64,000 bases of DNA from Opitutaceae bacterium (GCA_028284235.1 JANQSC010000077.1:54554-118553); one strand, 5' to 3'. Numbered from the stretch's first letter, positions 1 to 9,826 are shown. The notes: generated by a model not told the origin, from the sequence alone. A program made the numbers and translations.

Positions 1-73
1 ACAAGACGAGATTCAGCGGATAATTGAGTAAAAGTAATTTCGGATACAGACCGGAGGCCCGGAAGACTCCCCG

Positions 74-922
74 TTACTGGGGGGCGAGTCCGGACTCTTC
101 GTTGGAGTAGTGATTCGGGGGAGCGAATTCGGAGGCCTCGACATCGATCTCTTTGAGGGAATCGATGGCAATTCTCCGTATGGGAATCCCCCTGCTATTA
201 AAGAAGTTGATCTGGACCGGCACCCCGTCGAAGGCCTCGATGTGTTCGATCCAGCTCGAGCCCGGAACCGACGTCGCCCGATTCCCGTTGGAGACCATAG
301 CATTGATCTCAAGCACATCGCGATAAATCGACGCAAGTCCTCGAAACAAGCGGACGACATCCTCTTCGCGGTTGAGCTCTTCCAAGTCCGAAATCCAGAC
401 GTCCTTCTTCAACGCGTTTCGTTCCAACTGAATATATCGACGCGCCCGAAGGTCGCTAACGGTTTTGACCTCGTCGGTTTCTCGTATCAGAGAAGCGTCT
501 TTTTGCTCCGCTTTTTTACGCTTCTCCCAATTTGCATGCAATCGCTTCAATTCGCGCTTCGCCTTGCCGTTTCGCGGGACAACTCCGTTTTCGTAGTCGG
601 CGAGAATCGATTGAACCTCAGCATTAAAGGTATCAATCCACGCGCGATCAAACATCGTAAACGATCGCATCGAGTGATTCACCAAAACAAGTCGATCCTC
701 GTCCTGCTGGTAAATGAAATCGAAGGTTAGCGATCCATCTCGGCGCGTATGGCTGACTTTTAATCCCACCCCTTCGAGCAAGACAATCGACTCGGTCACG
801 GGATCCCGCGCATTGCCCGACAATTCCACATCGACCAGAGTAAACGTGAGAGCGCTTCCCAGAGCGGACTGGAGGAGAAGCCCCGCGCAAGCGGTTGCGA
901 TTCTGCGACTTGCCGTTCTCAC
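74..922 (-). CDS. Secreted protein of unknown function
   Basis: I do not recognise this 282-residue protein. It begins with a basic n-region and a hydrophobic stretch (about residues 6-24, ending ALGSA), which looks like a Sec signal peptide, so it is probably exported. The middle (about residues 105-160) is very rich in Lys, Arg and Glu and probably forms a helical or coiled-coil segment. The C-terminal third has no cysteine pairs or catalytic motif that I can assign. It lies downstream of the DUF1592 gene on the same strand, but 419 bp of hairpin-rich DNA separates them, so co-transcription is doubtful. The long opposite-strand ORF here is treated as its shadow because this frame carries the signal peptide. 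Confidence 0.7.
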   Translation of the reverse strand: MRTASRRIATACAGLLLQSALGSALTFTLVDVELSGNARDPVTESIVLLEGVGLKVSHTRRDGSLTFDFIYQQDEDRLVLVNHSMRSFTMFDRAWIDTFNAEVQSILADYENGVVPRNGKAKRELKRLHANWEKRKKAEQKDASLIRETDEVKTVSDLRARRYIQLERNALKKDVWISDLEELNREEDVVRLFRGLASIYRDVLEINAMVSNGNRATSVPGSSWIEHIEAFDGVPVQINFFNSRGIPIRRIAIDSLKEIDVEASEFAPPNHYSNEESGLAPQ

Positions 923-1060
923 AAAGAAATTCGAAGGGCTCGCGCCTAGAAAGTCAAAACTTGGGACTACTGAAATTGGACAACAAGATCCCCTAGACCA
1001 AGGGCCCGCAGACTAGAACAACATGAAAATGATCATCAACCTATTCGAGTCAGTTAAAAG

Positions 1061-1146
1061 AACCTTATCGGCTCCGAAGGAGACGCCTATTTGTCCCCGC
1101 CTACGAAGGGGACATCCTAGCCCCGGCGGGCCGGGGAAATAAGGTT
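1061..1146. repeat. Cloverleaf-like inverted-repeat element
   Basis: An 8-bp outer stem (AACCTTAT at 1061-1068 with ATAAGGTT at 1139-1146) encloses three consecutive hairpins: CTCC-gaa-GGAG, GTCCCC with GGGGAC at 1093-1113, and CCCCGG-cggg-CCGGGG at 1121-1136. The fold would be a four-way junction. It is not a tRNA, because it has no anticodon-like 7-nt loop, no T-loop GTTCRA and no CCA-type acceptor. It may be a palindromic mobile repeat or a structured RNA. Confidence 0.5.
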
Positions 1147-1173
1147 AGCTCCCTGAAACAACAGGAAACCCAT

Positions 1174-1301
1174 TTTTCGCTCGGCGAAAACCCATCGTGA
1201 CGAAGGAGCGCAAGGCCATCGGCCGATGTTTTAAAACACCGCTCACTATCGTTCGCTAGTCTCGACTTCGTCGAGAATGGGTGTCTCTGCTATGCAGAGA
1301 C
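1174..1301. repeat. Cluster of four short hairpins and a palindrome
   Basis: Successive perfect stems are seen: TTTTCGC-tcg-GCGAAAA (1174-1190), CATCGGCCGATG (1217-1228) overlapping GTTTTAAAAC (1228-1237), CTCGAC-ttc-GTCGAG (1261-1275) and GTCTCTGC-tat-GCAGAGAC (1283-1301). It resembles in style the modular hairpin elements near 9.9, 41, 51.6 and 62 kb but shares little exact sequence with them. The last hairpins lie 40-80 bp past the stop of the DUF1592 gene and could help end its transcript. Confidence 0.45.
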
Positions 1302-1341
1302 AATGGATCTGCTTTTCAATTTTTTTGTTTTGCTCCGCGGT

Positions 1342-3957
1342 CTACTTCGACTGGAAGATCGAACTCTGCGTCACCGCGTGTATCAGCGAACGAAAACCGT
1401 AGTCGCCTTTTTCCAATGAGGCCACGATCGCGTCGATCTCGCGCCGGTCCGCGAACTCGATTTCGGCGCCGGTCGCGTAGGTCGTCACTTGGTTGACCAG
1501 GTTCCGGGCGATCTGCTCGCGATCGGAAAGAGCCAGGCGCTTGAAGCCGTCGATATCGGCAAAGTAGCTTCCATCGGTGAGACTGTAGCTCGGATCCACC
1601 TCCGGACCGTGTGTCCACTTCTTCCCATTGGAGTCGATGGCTCGGTACTTGTCTCTCCAACCACCGATTACATCGAAGCTTTCCAAAGCGAAGCCAGGTG
1701 GGTCGATCATCTTGTGGCAGGCCATGCAGGACTGGGTCGAGCGGTGCTTGTCTAGCTGATCCCGAATTGACACTGCGCCGCGAATGTCCGGCTCCACCGC
1801 GGGCACTTGGTCCGGCGGTGGCGGGATGTGCTTGCCCATGATGCGCTCCAGCAGCCAAACCCCGCGCACGATCGGCGACGTAGTCGTTCCATTCGCTGTC
1901 ACTTTCAAGACACTGGCGTGCGTAATGATTCCGCCACGACGGGAGTTCTCATCCAAATCCACCTTGCGTAGACCGGTCTCCGTCCCGAATTCAATCCCGT
2001 AGTGTTTCGCGATCCGCTCGTTCAGCACCGTGAAATCCGAGTCGATCACGTTGGCGACGCTCAAATTTTCGTCAACCATGCGCTTGAGAAACGAATACGT
2101 CTCGTCGAGCATGGAATGTAGAAGTATGTTGTCATACTCCGGATACAAGGTCGCGTCCGGAGTGGTGAAGGTGATGTCTCGCAGCTCGAGCCAGCTATCG
2201 GCGAAATTCTTCACGAACGACTCGGCTCTCGGATCGTTCAACATGCGCTCAACTTGGGCCGCGAGCCCCTCCGGCTGCGAGAGGCGACCGTTGCGGGCGT
2301 CTTCGAGCAGCGATTCGTCCGGCGGACGACTCCAGAGAAAATAGCTCAAGCGAGACGCAATACTGTAGTCGTCCAACCGACCGTTGCCCTCGTTGAAATA
2401 AAGAAAACGGTGCGACGAGAGGATCGCCCGATAGCCCGCTTTGACCGCGCTCAAGAGCGAACCGGTCGCGTCCAGCTCCGCTTTGGCGAATTCATAGTAC
2501 GGCTGCAGATCGAATTCCGCAGCAGGACGCCGAAAGGCCCGATCGGCAAACTGGTTCAGAGTTCTTTTCAAATCCCTCACCGGATTCGCGCTCACGAGCT
2601 CGCCGTTCTCGATCTCGAGGGCGCCAAATAGTCGCTTCCTCAAATCGGCTGTCTCCAGGCCCGGATAGATTCGTTCAATCTCCAGTCCTTCCACCGCGAT
2701 CCCCGTAGTGCCGTCACCCAAAACAGACAAGTCCGCGATATTTTTCGACGGCACCCAATCGATGGTCTTGTCGATCGGCTGAATACCAACGATGTGGCTT
2801 TTTTGTATCCACGCGTCGTAGACAAATTCCTGAGTCTCCCGAGTGGCTTCAAACTTTCCGACCCAGAATACCGCCGGCGCTTTGGCCCTCAAGATTCCCG
2901 TATAAATGCGTCCCCACACATTGCGCCCTTCTGGAGGCTCGTGGGCCCGGGCCTTGACTCGAATCCGATACCAACCCGTTTCCGGGACTTCCGTTCCCGC
3001 CATCCGTCCGTGGAATCCATGCGTTGTCGGAAAACTGTACACCGCTCCGTCGTGATAGATCCCCTGCCGTTCGTTGGGAATACGCTCAGCCCCGACCCCA
3101 AGCTCATTTGGGTGAAAAACTCGTTTGAAGGGACGTCGGGCCAGTTCTTCCGCGATCTCGGCATTCAAGGCGATCGTTCCTTGCAAATCGAGCGTCGAAC
3201 CCGTGTCGACAAATTGCCCGTTCTCGTAGCGGTAGGTCTTGTTCTCGCTCGGCAGAAAGCAGCGGTAGCCCTCGTAGAAAAAGATTGTCGGCAGTTTTGA
3301 AGTGGCAAAGGGCTCAATTTCGATGGGCCGCAGATCTTTAGGCAGAGACTCGGTTGCCTTTTTCGGCGGATGGACCGCTCGATGGAACGACTCGTCGAGC
3401 ATTGTATCCACCACGCCGAGATACTTCTGCAGGAGATGATAGGATATTTGCTGCCCTTCCGCGATGTTGCTGAATCCATCGGTCGTAACGTCAGTCGGCA
3501 GGTCGCCCCGCAGCGGAATGTTCACGCCCAAGAGATCGTGCATCGTATTCTCATACTCGATACGACTCAATCGACGCGACTTTACGCGGCCTTCCGACTC
3601 GATCTCTTCTCGAGAGATTTTGTACAGGATCTTCTCGAACTGGCTCAGAAAACCCGCCCGCTCGTCCGCCTCGACCAGCGAGTCTTCCGGCGGCGGCATC
3701 TCTTTTTCCTTGATTCGGTCGTGCACGAACGCCCAGCGATCCATGTTGGAGGCGTCGGAGGGGTCGAAAACGAGCGACTCCAAATCGAGCTCACCCTTCT
3801 GATCCACATCGTTGTGGCACTCGTAGCAATTCAGATCGAGGAATTCGACGACTTCGGTAGGAAGAGTCGCGGACGCGAAAGCCACCTTAAGCGGAGCTAT
3901 GAGACCTATCAGTCCTATCGGACCTATACGTCCTATCAGTCGGGCGTTTCGGTTCAT
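1342..3957 (-). CDS. DUF1592/DUF1588/DUF1585 cytochrome-like secreted protein
   Basis: This 871-residue protein has the planctomycete/verrucomicrobial domain series. A cytochrome-like start with CYECH (residues 44-48) is followed by a DUF1587-type segment (LSRIEYENTMHDLLGV), DUF1595/DUF1592 (LSYFLWSRPPDESL), DUF1588 (GKHIPPPPDQVP, then a second heme-type CMACH and DPPGFALESFD) and a C-terminal DUF1585. Two CxxCH motifs suggest c-type heme and periplasmic or extracellular action. The substrate of this family is unknown. It pairs with the DUF1552 gene 15 bp upstream, the usual arrangement. Oddly, residues 7-23 of its signal peptide (LIGRIGPIGLIGLIAPL) are encoded by a 9-bp tandem repeat that also occurs at two intergenic sites in this window. 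No other Met lies before the CYECH motif, so the start is firm. Confidence 0.9.
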   Translation of the reverse strand: MNRNARLIGRIGPIGLIGLIAPLKVAFASATLPTEVVEFLDLNCYECHNDVDQKGELDLESLVFDPSDASNMDRWAFVHDRIKEKEMPPPEDSLVEADERAGFLSQFEKILYKISREEIESEGRVKSRRLSRIEYENTMHDLLGVNIPLRGDLPTDVTTDGFSNIAEGQQISYHLLQKYLGVVDTMLDESFHRAVHPPKKATESLPKDLRPIEIEPFATSKLPTIFFYEGYRCFLPSENKTYRYENGQFVDTGSTLDLQGTIALNAEIAEELARRPFKRVFHPNELGVGAERIPNERQGIYHDGAVYSFPTTHGFHGRMAGTEVPETGWYRIRVKARAHEPPEGRNVWGRIYTGILRAKAPAVFWVGKFEATRETQEFVYDAWIQKSHIVGIQPIDKTIDWVPSKNIADLSVLGDGTTGIAVEGLEIERIYPGLETADLRKRLFGALEIENGELVSANPVRDLKRTLNQFADRAFRRPAAEFDLQPYYEFAKAELDATGSLLSAVKAGYRAILSSHRFLYFNEGNGRLDDYSIASRLSYFLWSRPPDESLLEDARNGRLSQPEGLAAQVERMLNDPRAESFVKNFADSWLELRDITFTTPDATLYPEYDNILLHSMLDETYSFLKRMVDENLSVANVIDSDFTVLNERIAKHYGIEFGTETGLRKVDLDENSRRGGIITHASVLKVTANGTTTSPIVRGVWLLERIMGKHIPPPPDQVPAVEPDIRGAVSIRDQLDKHRSTQSCMACHKMIDPPGFALESFDVIGGWRDKYRAIDSNGKKWTHGPEVDPSYSLTDGSYFADIDGFKRLALSDREQIARNLVNQVTTYATGAEIEFADRREIDAIVASLEKGDYGFRSLIHAVTQSSIFQSK
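3901..3940. repeat. 9-bp tandem repeat inside a signal-peptide coding region
   Basis: Four to five tandem 9-bp units of the form nrGWCCTAT (gagacctat, cagtcctat, cggacctat, acgtcctat) run through the first codons of the DUF1592 gene. Because 9 bp is three codons, the reading frame is kept and each unit gives an IG-plus-one tripeptide. The same unit recurs at 39289-39326 and 46565-46606 in non-coding DNA. Confidence 0.8.
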
Positions 3958-3972
3958 CGTCGAGGAGCGGGA

Positions 3973-5262
3973 TCAGACCATTTCGAGTCCGGTCATCTCG
4001 CCGGTGCTCGTAGCGAATCGCTCCGTCTCCAAACCGTGGCGGCGCAGGATGCTAAGATAGAGGTTCGGCAACGGGTAATTGTTCTCCGTGTCGAAGGCCA
4101 AGTGTTGCCCATGTTTGAAGCCTCCTCCAGCCAGCACCACCGGCATGTTGCGATTGTCGTGCGAACTGCCGTTGCCGAGGTTGGAAGTCATGAGAACGCT
4201 GGTGCGATCGAGCATGGTGCCATTCGATTCTTCCGCTCCCTTGAGGTCGCGCAGGAAGTCGCCCCATTTGCGAACGAGTTCGGTCTCCACAATCGTCAAT
4301 TGCTCGAGCTTTTCCTCGTCGAGGCCATGGTGGCTCAAACTGTGGTATCCCTCGTCCACGCCATCGAGCGGTACTGCTCCTCCTTCTCCATTTAGGTGGA
4401 TGGTGATAAAACGCGTCGAGTCCGTCTGCAACGCGAGAAACATCACGTCTAGCATCAGTTTCTTGCGATCGATGATCGCGTCGCTGTTGTCGATGTCCAC
4501 CGGCGGGGCCACGCCCACCTTCGGTTTCGGCTTCAATGCCCACTCCTGGGCCAACCCGAGCCGCTTTTCGAAATTGCGAACCGAGGTAAAATACTGGTCC
4601 AGCTTCTCGCGGTCCCCCGCGCCGAGCTGCTTCTCCACTCGCTTGGCATCCGCCCCAACCACATCCATGATGCTGCGGCCCTGCTTGAGACGCTCCACTT
4701 GACGCGCCTTCTCCTCCTCCGTGTCCGCGATGAAAAGCTGGTTGAAAACGCGTGAGGGCGATTGCTCCGCCGGGATCATACTCCCCGACTCCGTGTAGGA
4801 AGCGCTCGTCGTCCCATTGATATCGAGCACCAATGACGGATAGCGCGTGTGGTGGCCCTGGTGCTTGGCAAGGTACTGGTCGATGGATATCGAATTCTTA
4901 AACGCAGCGCTGCGGGAATACGGAGCCGCCGTGAGGATGCTCCCCTCCGCTTGGTGCCCGCCGCTTACCCCGGGATGGGACGATCCCGTGACCACCGTCA
5001 GGTCCCCAAGCAAGTCCTGGACTTCCGAAAGGTAGAGTGACGGCGTGTAATTCCTCCCCGCTTCCTTGGGATTCAAATTCGGTCCGTGCAAACCCAAGGC
5101 CAAAGTAATCGCCACGAAGCGGCGCGGCGGCTGGTAGGCGGCAGAAGCCGCAAAGGCCGGAGTCATCGCTTCTAGCCAGGGGAGCGCCATGGCGGCTCCC
5201 GCTCCTTTCAAAAAGGAACGCCGGGAAAGGGATTTCGAGAAATTGAAGTATACGTTTTTCAT
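3973..5262 (-). CDS. DUF1552 domain protein with Tat-type leader
   Basis: This 429-residue protein begins with a Tat-like leader ([22 protein letters not shown], quoted in part) followed by the DUF1552 fold. Family hallmarks include the [12 protein letters not shown] segment, the [14 protein letters not shown] region and the late [22 protein letters not shown] motif. The overall layout resembles the DUF1501/alkaline-phosphatase-like secreted proteins, but the function is not known. It is the upstream partner of the DUF1592 gene (15 bp gap), a pairing widespread in Planctomycetes and Verrucomicrobia. The start is supported by the position of the twin-arginine motif about 15 residues in. Confidence 0.9.
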   Translation of the reverse strand: MKNVYFNFSKSLSRRSFLKGAGAAMALPWLEAMTPAFAASAAYQPPRRFVAITLALGLHGPNLNPKEAGRNYTPSLYLSEVQDLLGDLTVVTGSSHPGVSGGHQAEGSILTAAPYSRSAAFKNSISIDQYLAKHQGHHTRYPSLVLDINGTTSASYTESGSMIPAEQSPSRVFNQLFIADTEEEKARQVERLKQGRSIMDVVGADAKRVEKQLGAGDREKLDQYFTSVRNFEKRLGLAQEWALKPKPKVGVAPPVDIDNSDAIIDRKKLMLDVMFLALQTDSTRFITIHLNGEGGAVPLDGVDEGYHSLSHHGLDEEKLEQLTIVETELVRKWGDFLRDLKGAEESNGTMLDRTSVLMTSNLGNGSSHDNRNMPVVLAGGGFKHGQHLAFDTENNYPLPNLYLSILRRHGLETERFATSTGEMTGLEMV

Positions 5263-5504
5263 TGGGGCTCGATAGTGTTAGCAAACGACCAATATCGTCT
5301 CAAGAGATTCTCGCCTCCCGAGCGCGATTGGACAGGTTCTGGGTCGTATATCTACGGTTCCACTCCTGCTCTAATTGCGCCAGATAAAGAAAAGAACGAC
5401 AACCCATACGTAGGTAAACCGTTGACCAAATTCATCTGCGCAATTCAACTACAACGCTTCTCGTTCCCCAGCAATCAGGATGTAAATACTCCGAGACTTA
5501 GACA

Positions 5505-6263
5505 ATGATCCTCAAAAACAAAGTCGCCCTCGTCTCCGGCGCCACCAGCGGAATGGGAAAGGCCATCGCCCTGCTCTTTGCGTCCGAAGGCGCTCGAGTC
5601 GTCGTCAATGGACGCGATGAAGCCCGAGGCGCGGAGACCGTCGACGCCATCCAGAAAAACGGCGGAGAAGCGCGTTTCGTCCGCGCCGACGTCTCCCAAG
5701 CCGACCAAGTAGAGGCGCTTGTCGCCGAGACGATCGGCGCCTTCGGGACGATCGATATTCTCGTCCCTAACTCAGGCGTACTCGGCCTCGGCTCCGCGAC
5801 CGAGGTTCCCCTCGAAACCTGGGACCAAACCATCGGCACCAATCTGAATGGCGTCTTCTACCTCTGCCGCTACGCGATTCCACACATCGTCAACGCCGGA
5901 GGCGGCTCCATCGTCATCAACGCCTCCATCGCCGCCTTCAAATCCTTCCCCAACCATCCCGCCTACTGCGCCTCGAAAGGCGCCCTCGTCCCTTTGGCCA
6001 AGAATCTCGCCATCGACTACGCGTCACAAAACATACGCGTAAACTGCCTTTGTCCCGGTCCTGTGGATACGCCCATGATCTGGGAGTCCGCCGACGCTTT
6101 TCCGAATCCGGAAGAGGCAGTTCAAAACGCAAGCGAAAACACGCTCCTAAAACGACTGGGCACGCCCGAAGACGTCGCCCGCGCCGCGCTCTTTCTCGCG
6201 AGTGACCAGTCCGCTTGGATCACGGGCGCGGCTCTCCCTGTCGACGGCGGAATAATGGCGTAG
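5505..6263 (+). CDS. SDR-family NAD(P)-dependent oxidoreductase
   Basis: This is a classical short-chain dehydrogenase/reductase of 252 residues, the usual length. The cofactor motif TGxxxGxG appears as SGATSGMGKA (residues 11-20), the NNAG element as VPNSG, the catalytic Ser in INAS and the catalytic YxxxK as YCASK. The PGPVDTPM and C-terminal ITGAALPVDGG segments are typical of glucose 1-dehydrogenase/FabG-like members. The cytoplasmic substrate is probably a sugar or sugar acid given the surrounding catabolic genes, but it cannot be read from sequence. It is divergent from the DUF1552 gene, with 242 bp between them, and 21 bp ahead of the convergent sulfatase stop. Confidence 0.9.
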   Translation: MILKNKVALVSGATSGMGKAIALLFASEGARVVVNGRDEARGAETVDAIQKNGGEARFVRADVSQADQVEALVAETIGAFGTIDILVPNSGVLGLGSATEVPLETWDQTIGTNLNGVFYLCRYAIPHIVNAGGGSIVINASIAAFKSFPNHPAYCASKGALVPLAKNLAIDYASQNIRVNCLCPGPVDTPMIWESADAFPNPEEAVQNASENTLLKRLGTPEDVARAALFLASDQSAWITGAALPVDGGIMA

Positions 6264-6284
6264 ACACGAAACGATGCCGATGGC

Positions 6285-8030
6285 CTACAACCGACGCAAC
6301 ACTACTTCCTTTACTTCCATCGCTGCCTCTCCAGGAATATCCGTCACCCGGATACGCGCCTTTGTTTCACCCCGCTTGAGCGTCACCTCTCCCAGCGAAA
6401 TCGATTTCCAATCCTTGTTTTCGTACTTCACCGCTTCGCCATCCAGCAAAAAGGGCTGCGGATTCGCGGGCGGATCGAAGGCCTCCGTGATCGCGATCGG
6501 CAATCGCTTTCCTTGAAGTTCGAAATAAGCGTCCACTCCCAGATCGCTCTCAGGAATGCAGTACCGTAGAATCACCTCGAATCGGCCCGGATCGATCACT
6601 TCCACCTTCCATTCGGGAAACGCGTCCGTATTCGTCCAAAAACTGATCCATTGGTGCGAAATTCCCGCCGGGAAATTGTAGTCGATTCCCTTGCCTTTGT
6701 ACTCTCGAGGCAGCGTCGCATCTTGCCCTTCCAAGGCGACATCGGAATACCCATTTTCCCGAAGAGGATACGGGGCACTCTCTCCTAGTGGAGGCATCGT
6801 CGCCAGCGTATCCAAAAATTGGTCGCGGAGTCCATTCAGCGCCTCGGGGTGTTCTCGAGCGAGATCGTCTCTTTGACGGACATCCGCGACAATGTCGTAA
6901 AGCTCCCATTTGCCCGACCGCATCACGGCAGACCATCGGTTAGTGTGCACCGCTGCTACCGATCGAACCCTCGATTCGCTCCCATGTGAAAACGAGATGT
7001 ACGTCCGGTCCTCCCAAGGGATCTCCGGATTCTCGGCGAGCTTGGCAAAACTCTTCCCGTCCAAGGCCAATTCGCGTGTCCCTCCGAGGCCGCACCACTC
7101 CGCAAGCGTCGGAAGCAGATCGATGTGGGCTAGTGGATAGTCGACAGTGGAAGGCTCCAGCGTTCCCGACCAGCGAATGAAACAAGGGACACGCGTTCCG
7201 CCATCGTAGACGTGGCTTTTCTTTCCACGCAATCCAGCGTTGTACCGCCATGTGGCTGGACCGTTGTCGCTCATGAAAATAACGATGGTGTTTTCCGCCT
7301 GATCCGTGTTTTCAAGAAACTGAATCATTCGACCAATTTGCTCGTCGATTACGTCGATCATCCCGAATATGACGGACTCCCATCGACCTACGCTCTTCTC
7401 GTAGTACGGTTTCCAATACGACTCTTCGACCAATCCGGGCGTGTGGGGGGCGTTGAACGGAACATAACAGAAAAACGGCTCATTCGCCTCCACCTGTTCG
7501 CCCATCCATTCGATCGCCGCGTCCGCCAGGATCTCCGTAATGTATCCGGAATAGTCTTTCAACTCTCCATTGTGATTGAGCTCCGGGTCGAAGTAGAGCT
7601 GGGACAATCCACCGAGCACTCCCAAGAACTCGTCGAACCCCTGTCCATTGGGCGTTTCGGGAAACACCGAGCCATTGTGCCACTTCCCAAAGCACCCTGT
7701 CGCGTAACCGTTTTCCTGAAACAACTCGGCGAGCGTCACTTCCTCGGGATCCAACACTTCATCTCGCCGAGTGACACCGAACGCTCCCGTACGTAAATGG
7801 TAGCGTCCCGTCAACAAGCTCGCCCGCGTCGGCCCACAAACGGGGCTGACGTAGAAACGGTCCAGCCGAACGCCCTCCCGACCAATCCGATCCATAGCCG
7901 GCGTCTTCAGATGAGGACTTCCATGCAAGGACAAGTCTCCGTAGCCTTGGTCGTCTGTCAGAATCAGCAAGACATTCGGGCGGGCGGAGGCCATTTGGCT
8001 TAAAAGGACTCCTAACGCAAGAATCACCAT
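6285..8030 (-). CDS. Secreted sulfatase with C-terminal accessory domain
   Basis: A type I sulfatase (S1, alkaline-phosphatase superfamily). The formylglycine signature is CGPTR (C65 from the start chosen here), followed by LLTGRYHLRTG. The metal-site DDQG follows the signal peptide MVILALGVLLSQMASA. The ORF track starts at 8114, but that extension would translate a palindromic repeat (8057-8088), and the Met at 8030 directly begins a signal peptide, so I start there (581 residues). About 90 residues after the sulfatase fold form an extra beta-rich module, possibly carbohydrate-binding. It lies downstream of maeA on the same strand (101 bp gap). The substrate is probably a sulfated glycan. 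Confidence 0.9.
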   Translation of the reverse strand: MVILALGVLLSQMASARPNVLLILTDDQGYGDLSLHGSPHLKTPAMDRIGREGVRLDRFYVSPVCGPTRASLLTGRYHLRTGAFGVTRRDEVLDPEEVTLAELFQENGYATGCFGKWHNGSVFPETPNGQGFDEFLGVLGGLSQLYFDPELNHNGELKDYSGYITEILADAAIEWMGEQVEANEPFFCYVPFNAPHTPGLVEESYWKPYYEKSVGRWESVIFGMIDVIDEQIGRMIQFLENTDQAENTIVIFMSDNGPATWRYNAGLRGKKSHVYDGGTRVPCFIRWSGTLEPSTVDYPLAHIDLLPTLAEWCGLGGTRELALDGKSFAKLAENPEIPWEDRTYISFSHGSESRVRSVAAVHTNRWSAVMRSGKWELYDIVADVRQRDDLAREHPEALNGLRDQFLDTLATMPPLGESAPYPLRENGYSDVALEGQDATLPREYKGKGIDYNFPAGISHQWISFWTNTDAFPEWKVEVIDPGRFEVILRYCIPESDLGVDAYFELQGKRLPIAITEAFDPPANPQPFLLDGEAVKYENKDWKSISLGEVTLKRGETKARIRVTDIPGEAAMEVKEVVLRRL

Positions 8031-8056
8031 CCGAATAGAGTTCTTCGCTCGTAAGA

Positions 8057-8088
8057 TTGTAGGGGCGTTGCTCGCGACGCCCCTACAA
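8057..8088. repeat. Palindromic GTAGGGGCG repeat (REP-like)
   Basis: A near-perfect inverted repeat with 12-bp arms, TTGTAGGGGCGT and ACGCCCCTACAA, around an 8-nt loop. An almost identical copy lies at 45578-45607. The GTAG start followed by a palindrome is the layout of RAYT-associated REP sequences, although no RAYT gene is in this window. It sits just past maeA and could also stabilise or end that transcript. Confidence 0.7.
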
Positions 8089-8131
8089 GTAAAAAACTGT
8101 CCAATCCGAAACACGTTTATCCAATTGTCAA

Positions 8132-9826
8132 CTACATCGAAACCCGCGAATAGTCGCGGTATTGCGGCTCCCAGAAATTGTCGTCGATGGCCTGGTCCAA
8201 GGCCAACTCGCTACGATCGCGGGCCACGCCGTCCTCCATTGCCTGACGTCCCACTCTCCGGGCAATCATCTTGCTAAGCCCTCGGATCGCATCCAGCGGC
8301 GGCAGCAGGCTTTGGCTCGGGTCATTCGACTTCTCGGTGCTGTCCGCCAATGCTTCGCTCGCGGCGATGAGCATGTTCTCGGTCACTCGGCGCGCTCGGC
8401 TAGCAATCACACCCAATCCGACGCCCGGGAAAATATAGCTGTTATTGCACTGGGCGATCGAATGGACCCGCCCTTTGTGTTCGACCGGAGCGAACGGACT
8501 TCCGGTAGCCACGATGGCGGCCCCGTCGGTCCAGTTGATAATGTCCTCGGGCGTGGCCTCCGCCAGCGAAGTTGGATTCGAGAGCGGAAAGACAATCGGC
8601 TCCTCCACATGTGTCGCCATCTCGCGGACAACGTCTTCCGTGAACAACCCGAATTGCCCGGAAACGCCCACCAGCACCGTCGGGTGAACGTGTTGCATTA
8701 CGCCCAGCAGGGACACCTGCCCATCCGCGTCTCGCCATGCGTCCACCTCTTCGCTCGGGCGGGCCAGCTCCATCTGAAAATCGCGCATTCCTTCCGCGTC
8801 CGTCGCCAAAAGTCCATTACGGTCCACCATGTAGATCCGCTGCTTGGCCTCCGCTTCGCTCAATCCGTCTCGACGCATGTGGGCGATCAGGTGCGACGCG
8901 ATCCCGCACCCCGCCGAACCGGCGCCGGCAAAACAAACTTTCTGGTCCTGCAAGCGCTGGCCCTTCCGTTGGCAGGCGGCAATCAATGTGCCAGCGGTGA
9001 CCGCGGCCGTTCCTTGAATGTCGTCGTTGAAACAGCAAAGCCGATCCCGATAGCGCCGCAGAAGCGGCATGGCCGTCGGCTGGGCGAAATCCTCGAACTG
9101 CAGCAGGGCATGGGGCCACACGTCCAGGACGCTTTCGATGAACCGATCCACAAACTCGAAATACGCCTCGCCCGACACGCGCGGGGCCCGCTTGCCCATG
9201 TACATCGGATCTTCGACCAACTCCTCGTTGTTGCAGCCGACATCCAGCGTTATCGGCAGCGTGTGGGCAGGACTAATGCCTCCACAGGCTGAATACAACG
9301 CAAGCTTTCCAATCGGAATCCCCATTCCCCCGATTCCCTGGTCGCCCAGACCCAAAACGCGCTCCCCGTCGGTAACGACGATCACCTTGATATTCTGCTT
9401 GGTCGCGTTGCGGAGGATCCGGTCGATCTTCTCGCGGTCGTCGTAGGAGATGAACAATCCGCGCTTGCGGCGGTAGATTTGCGAGAATTTCTGGCACGCC
9501 TCGCCCACCGTCGGCGTGTAGATGATCGGCATGAGCTCCTCGAGATTGTGGACCAGCAAACTGAAATAGAGCGTCTCGTTGGTGTCCTGGATCGAGCGCA
9601 AGTAGATATGCTTGTCCATGCGACTAGTGAACGCGCAAAGCTGCTCATAAGCGCGGTCCCGCTGCTCGTCGATCGACTCGATGCAATGAGGCAGTAATCC
9701 CTCTAGGTTGAACTCGCGTCGCTCGGTTTGCGTGAAGGCGCTGCCCTTGTTCAGCAAGGGTGTCTCAAGCAGTACGGGGCCTGCGTAAGGAATGTAGAGG
9801 GGACGCTTCGACCTTCGCCTTGTCAT
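8132..9826 (-). CDS. maeA: NAD-dependent malic enzyme
   Basis: This enzyme oxidatively decarboxylates malate to pyruvate and CO2 with NAD, in the cytoplasm. At 564 residues it matches the Escherichia coli MaeA length, and it agrees with it closely throughout: the [12 protein letters not shown] start, IYTPTVG with the catalytic Tyr region, [25 protein letters not shown] (quoted in part), [13 protein letters not shown] and [12 protein letters not shown] with metal ligands, [12 protein letters not shown] for the nucleotide, and CNNSYIFPG. The resemblance to proteobacterial MaeA is striking for a verrucomicrobial genome and might reflect old transfer; a phylogeny would decide. It feeds pyruvate from C4 acids formed in sugar-acid catabolism. 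Confidence 0.95.
   Translation of the reverse strand: MTRRRSKRPLYIPYAGPVLLETPLLNKGSAFTQTERREFNLEGLLPHCIESIDEQRDRAYEQLCAFTSRMDKHIYLRSIQDTNETLYFSLLVHNLEELMPIIYTPTVGEACQKFSQIYRRKRGLFISYDDREKIDRILRNATKQNIKVIVVTDGERVLGLGDQGIGGMGIPIGKLALYSACGGISPAHTLPITLDVGCNNEELVEDPMYMGKRAPRVSGEAYFEFVDRFIESVLDVWPHALLQFEDFAQPTAMPLLRRYRDRLCCFNDDIQGTAAVTAGTLIAACQRKGQRLQDQKVCFAGAGSAGCGIASHLIAHMRRDGLSEAEAKQRIYMVDRNGLLATDAEGMRDFQMELARPSEEVDAWRDADGQVSLLGVMQHVHPTVLVGVSGQFGLFTEDVVREMATHVEEPIVFPLSNPTSLAEATPEDIINWTDGAAIVATGSPFAPVEHKGRVHSIAQCNNSYIFPGVGLGVIASRARRVTENMLIAASEALADSTEKSNDPSQSLLPPLDAIRGLSKMIARRVGRQAMEDGVARDRSELALDQAIDDNFWEPQYRDYSRVSM

Larger units (their letters stand above)
923..1341. other. Hairpin-rich intergenic region
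   Basis: This 419-bp stretch between two minus-strand genes has no convincing ORF. It is packed with short perfect hairpins, described in the two entries that follow. I see no clear promoter. Such a density of palindromes points to REP-like repeats or a structured RNA rather than a degraded gene. Confidence 0.6.

Noticed and set aside
1061-1146. tRNA gene
   Set aside because: The cloverleaf shape is suggestive, but arm lengths, loop sizes, T-loop and acceptor end do not fit any tRNA.
3370-4395. 341-residue plus-strand ORF
   Set aside because: It runs antisense across the DUF1592 and DUF1552 genes, has Arg/Val-rich composition typical of a shadow frame and no recognisable motif.
8162-9292. 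376-residue plus-strand ORF
   Set aside because: Antisense to the clearly recognised malic enzyme gene; no domain features.
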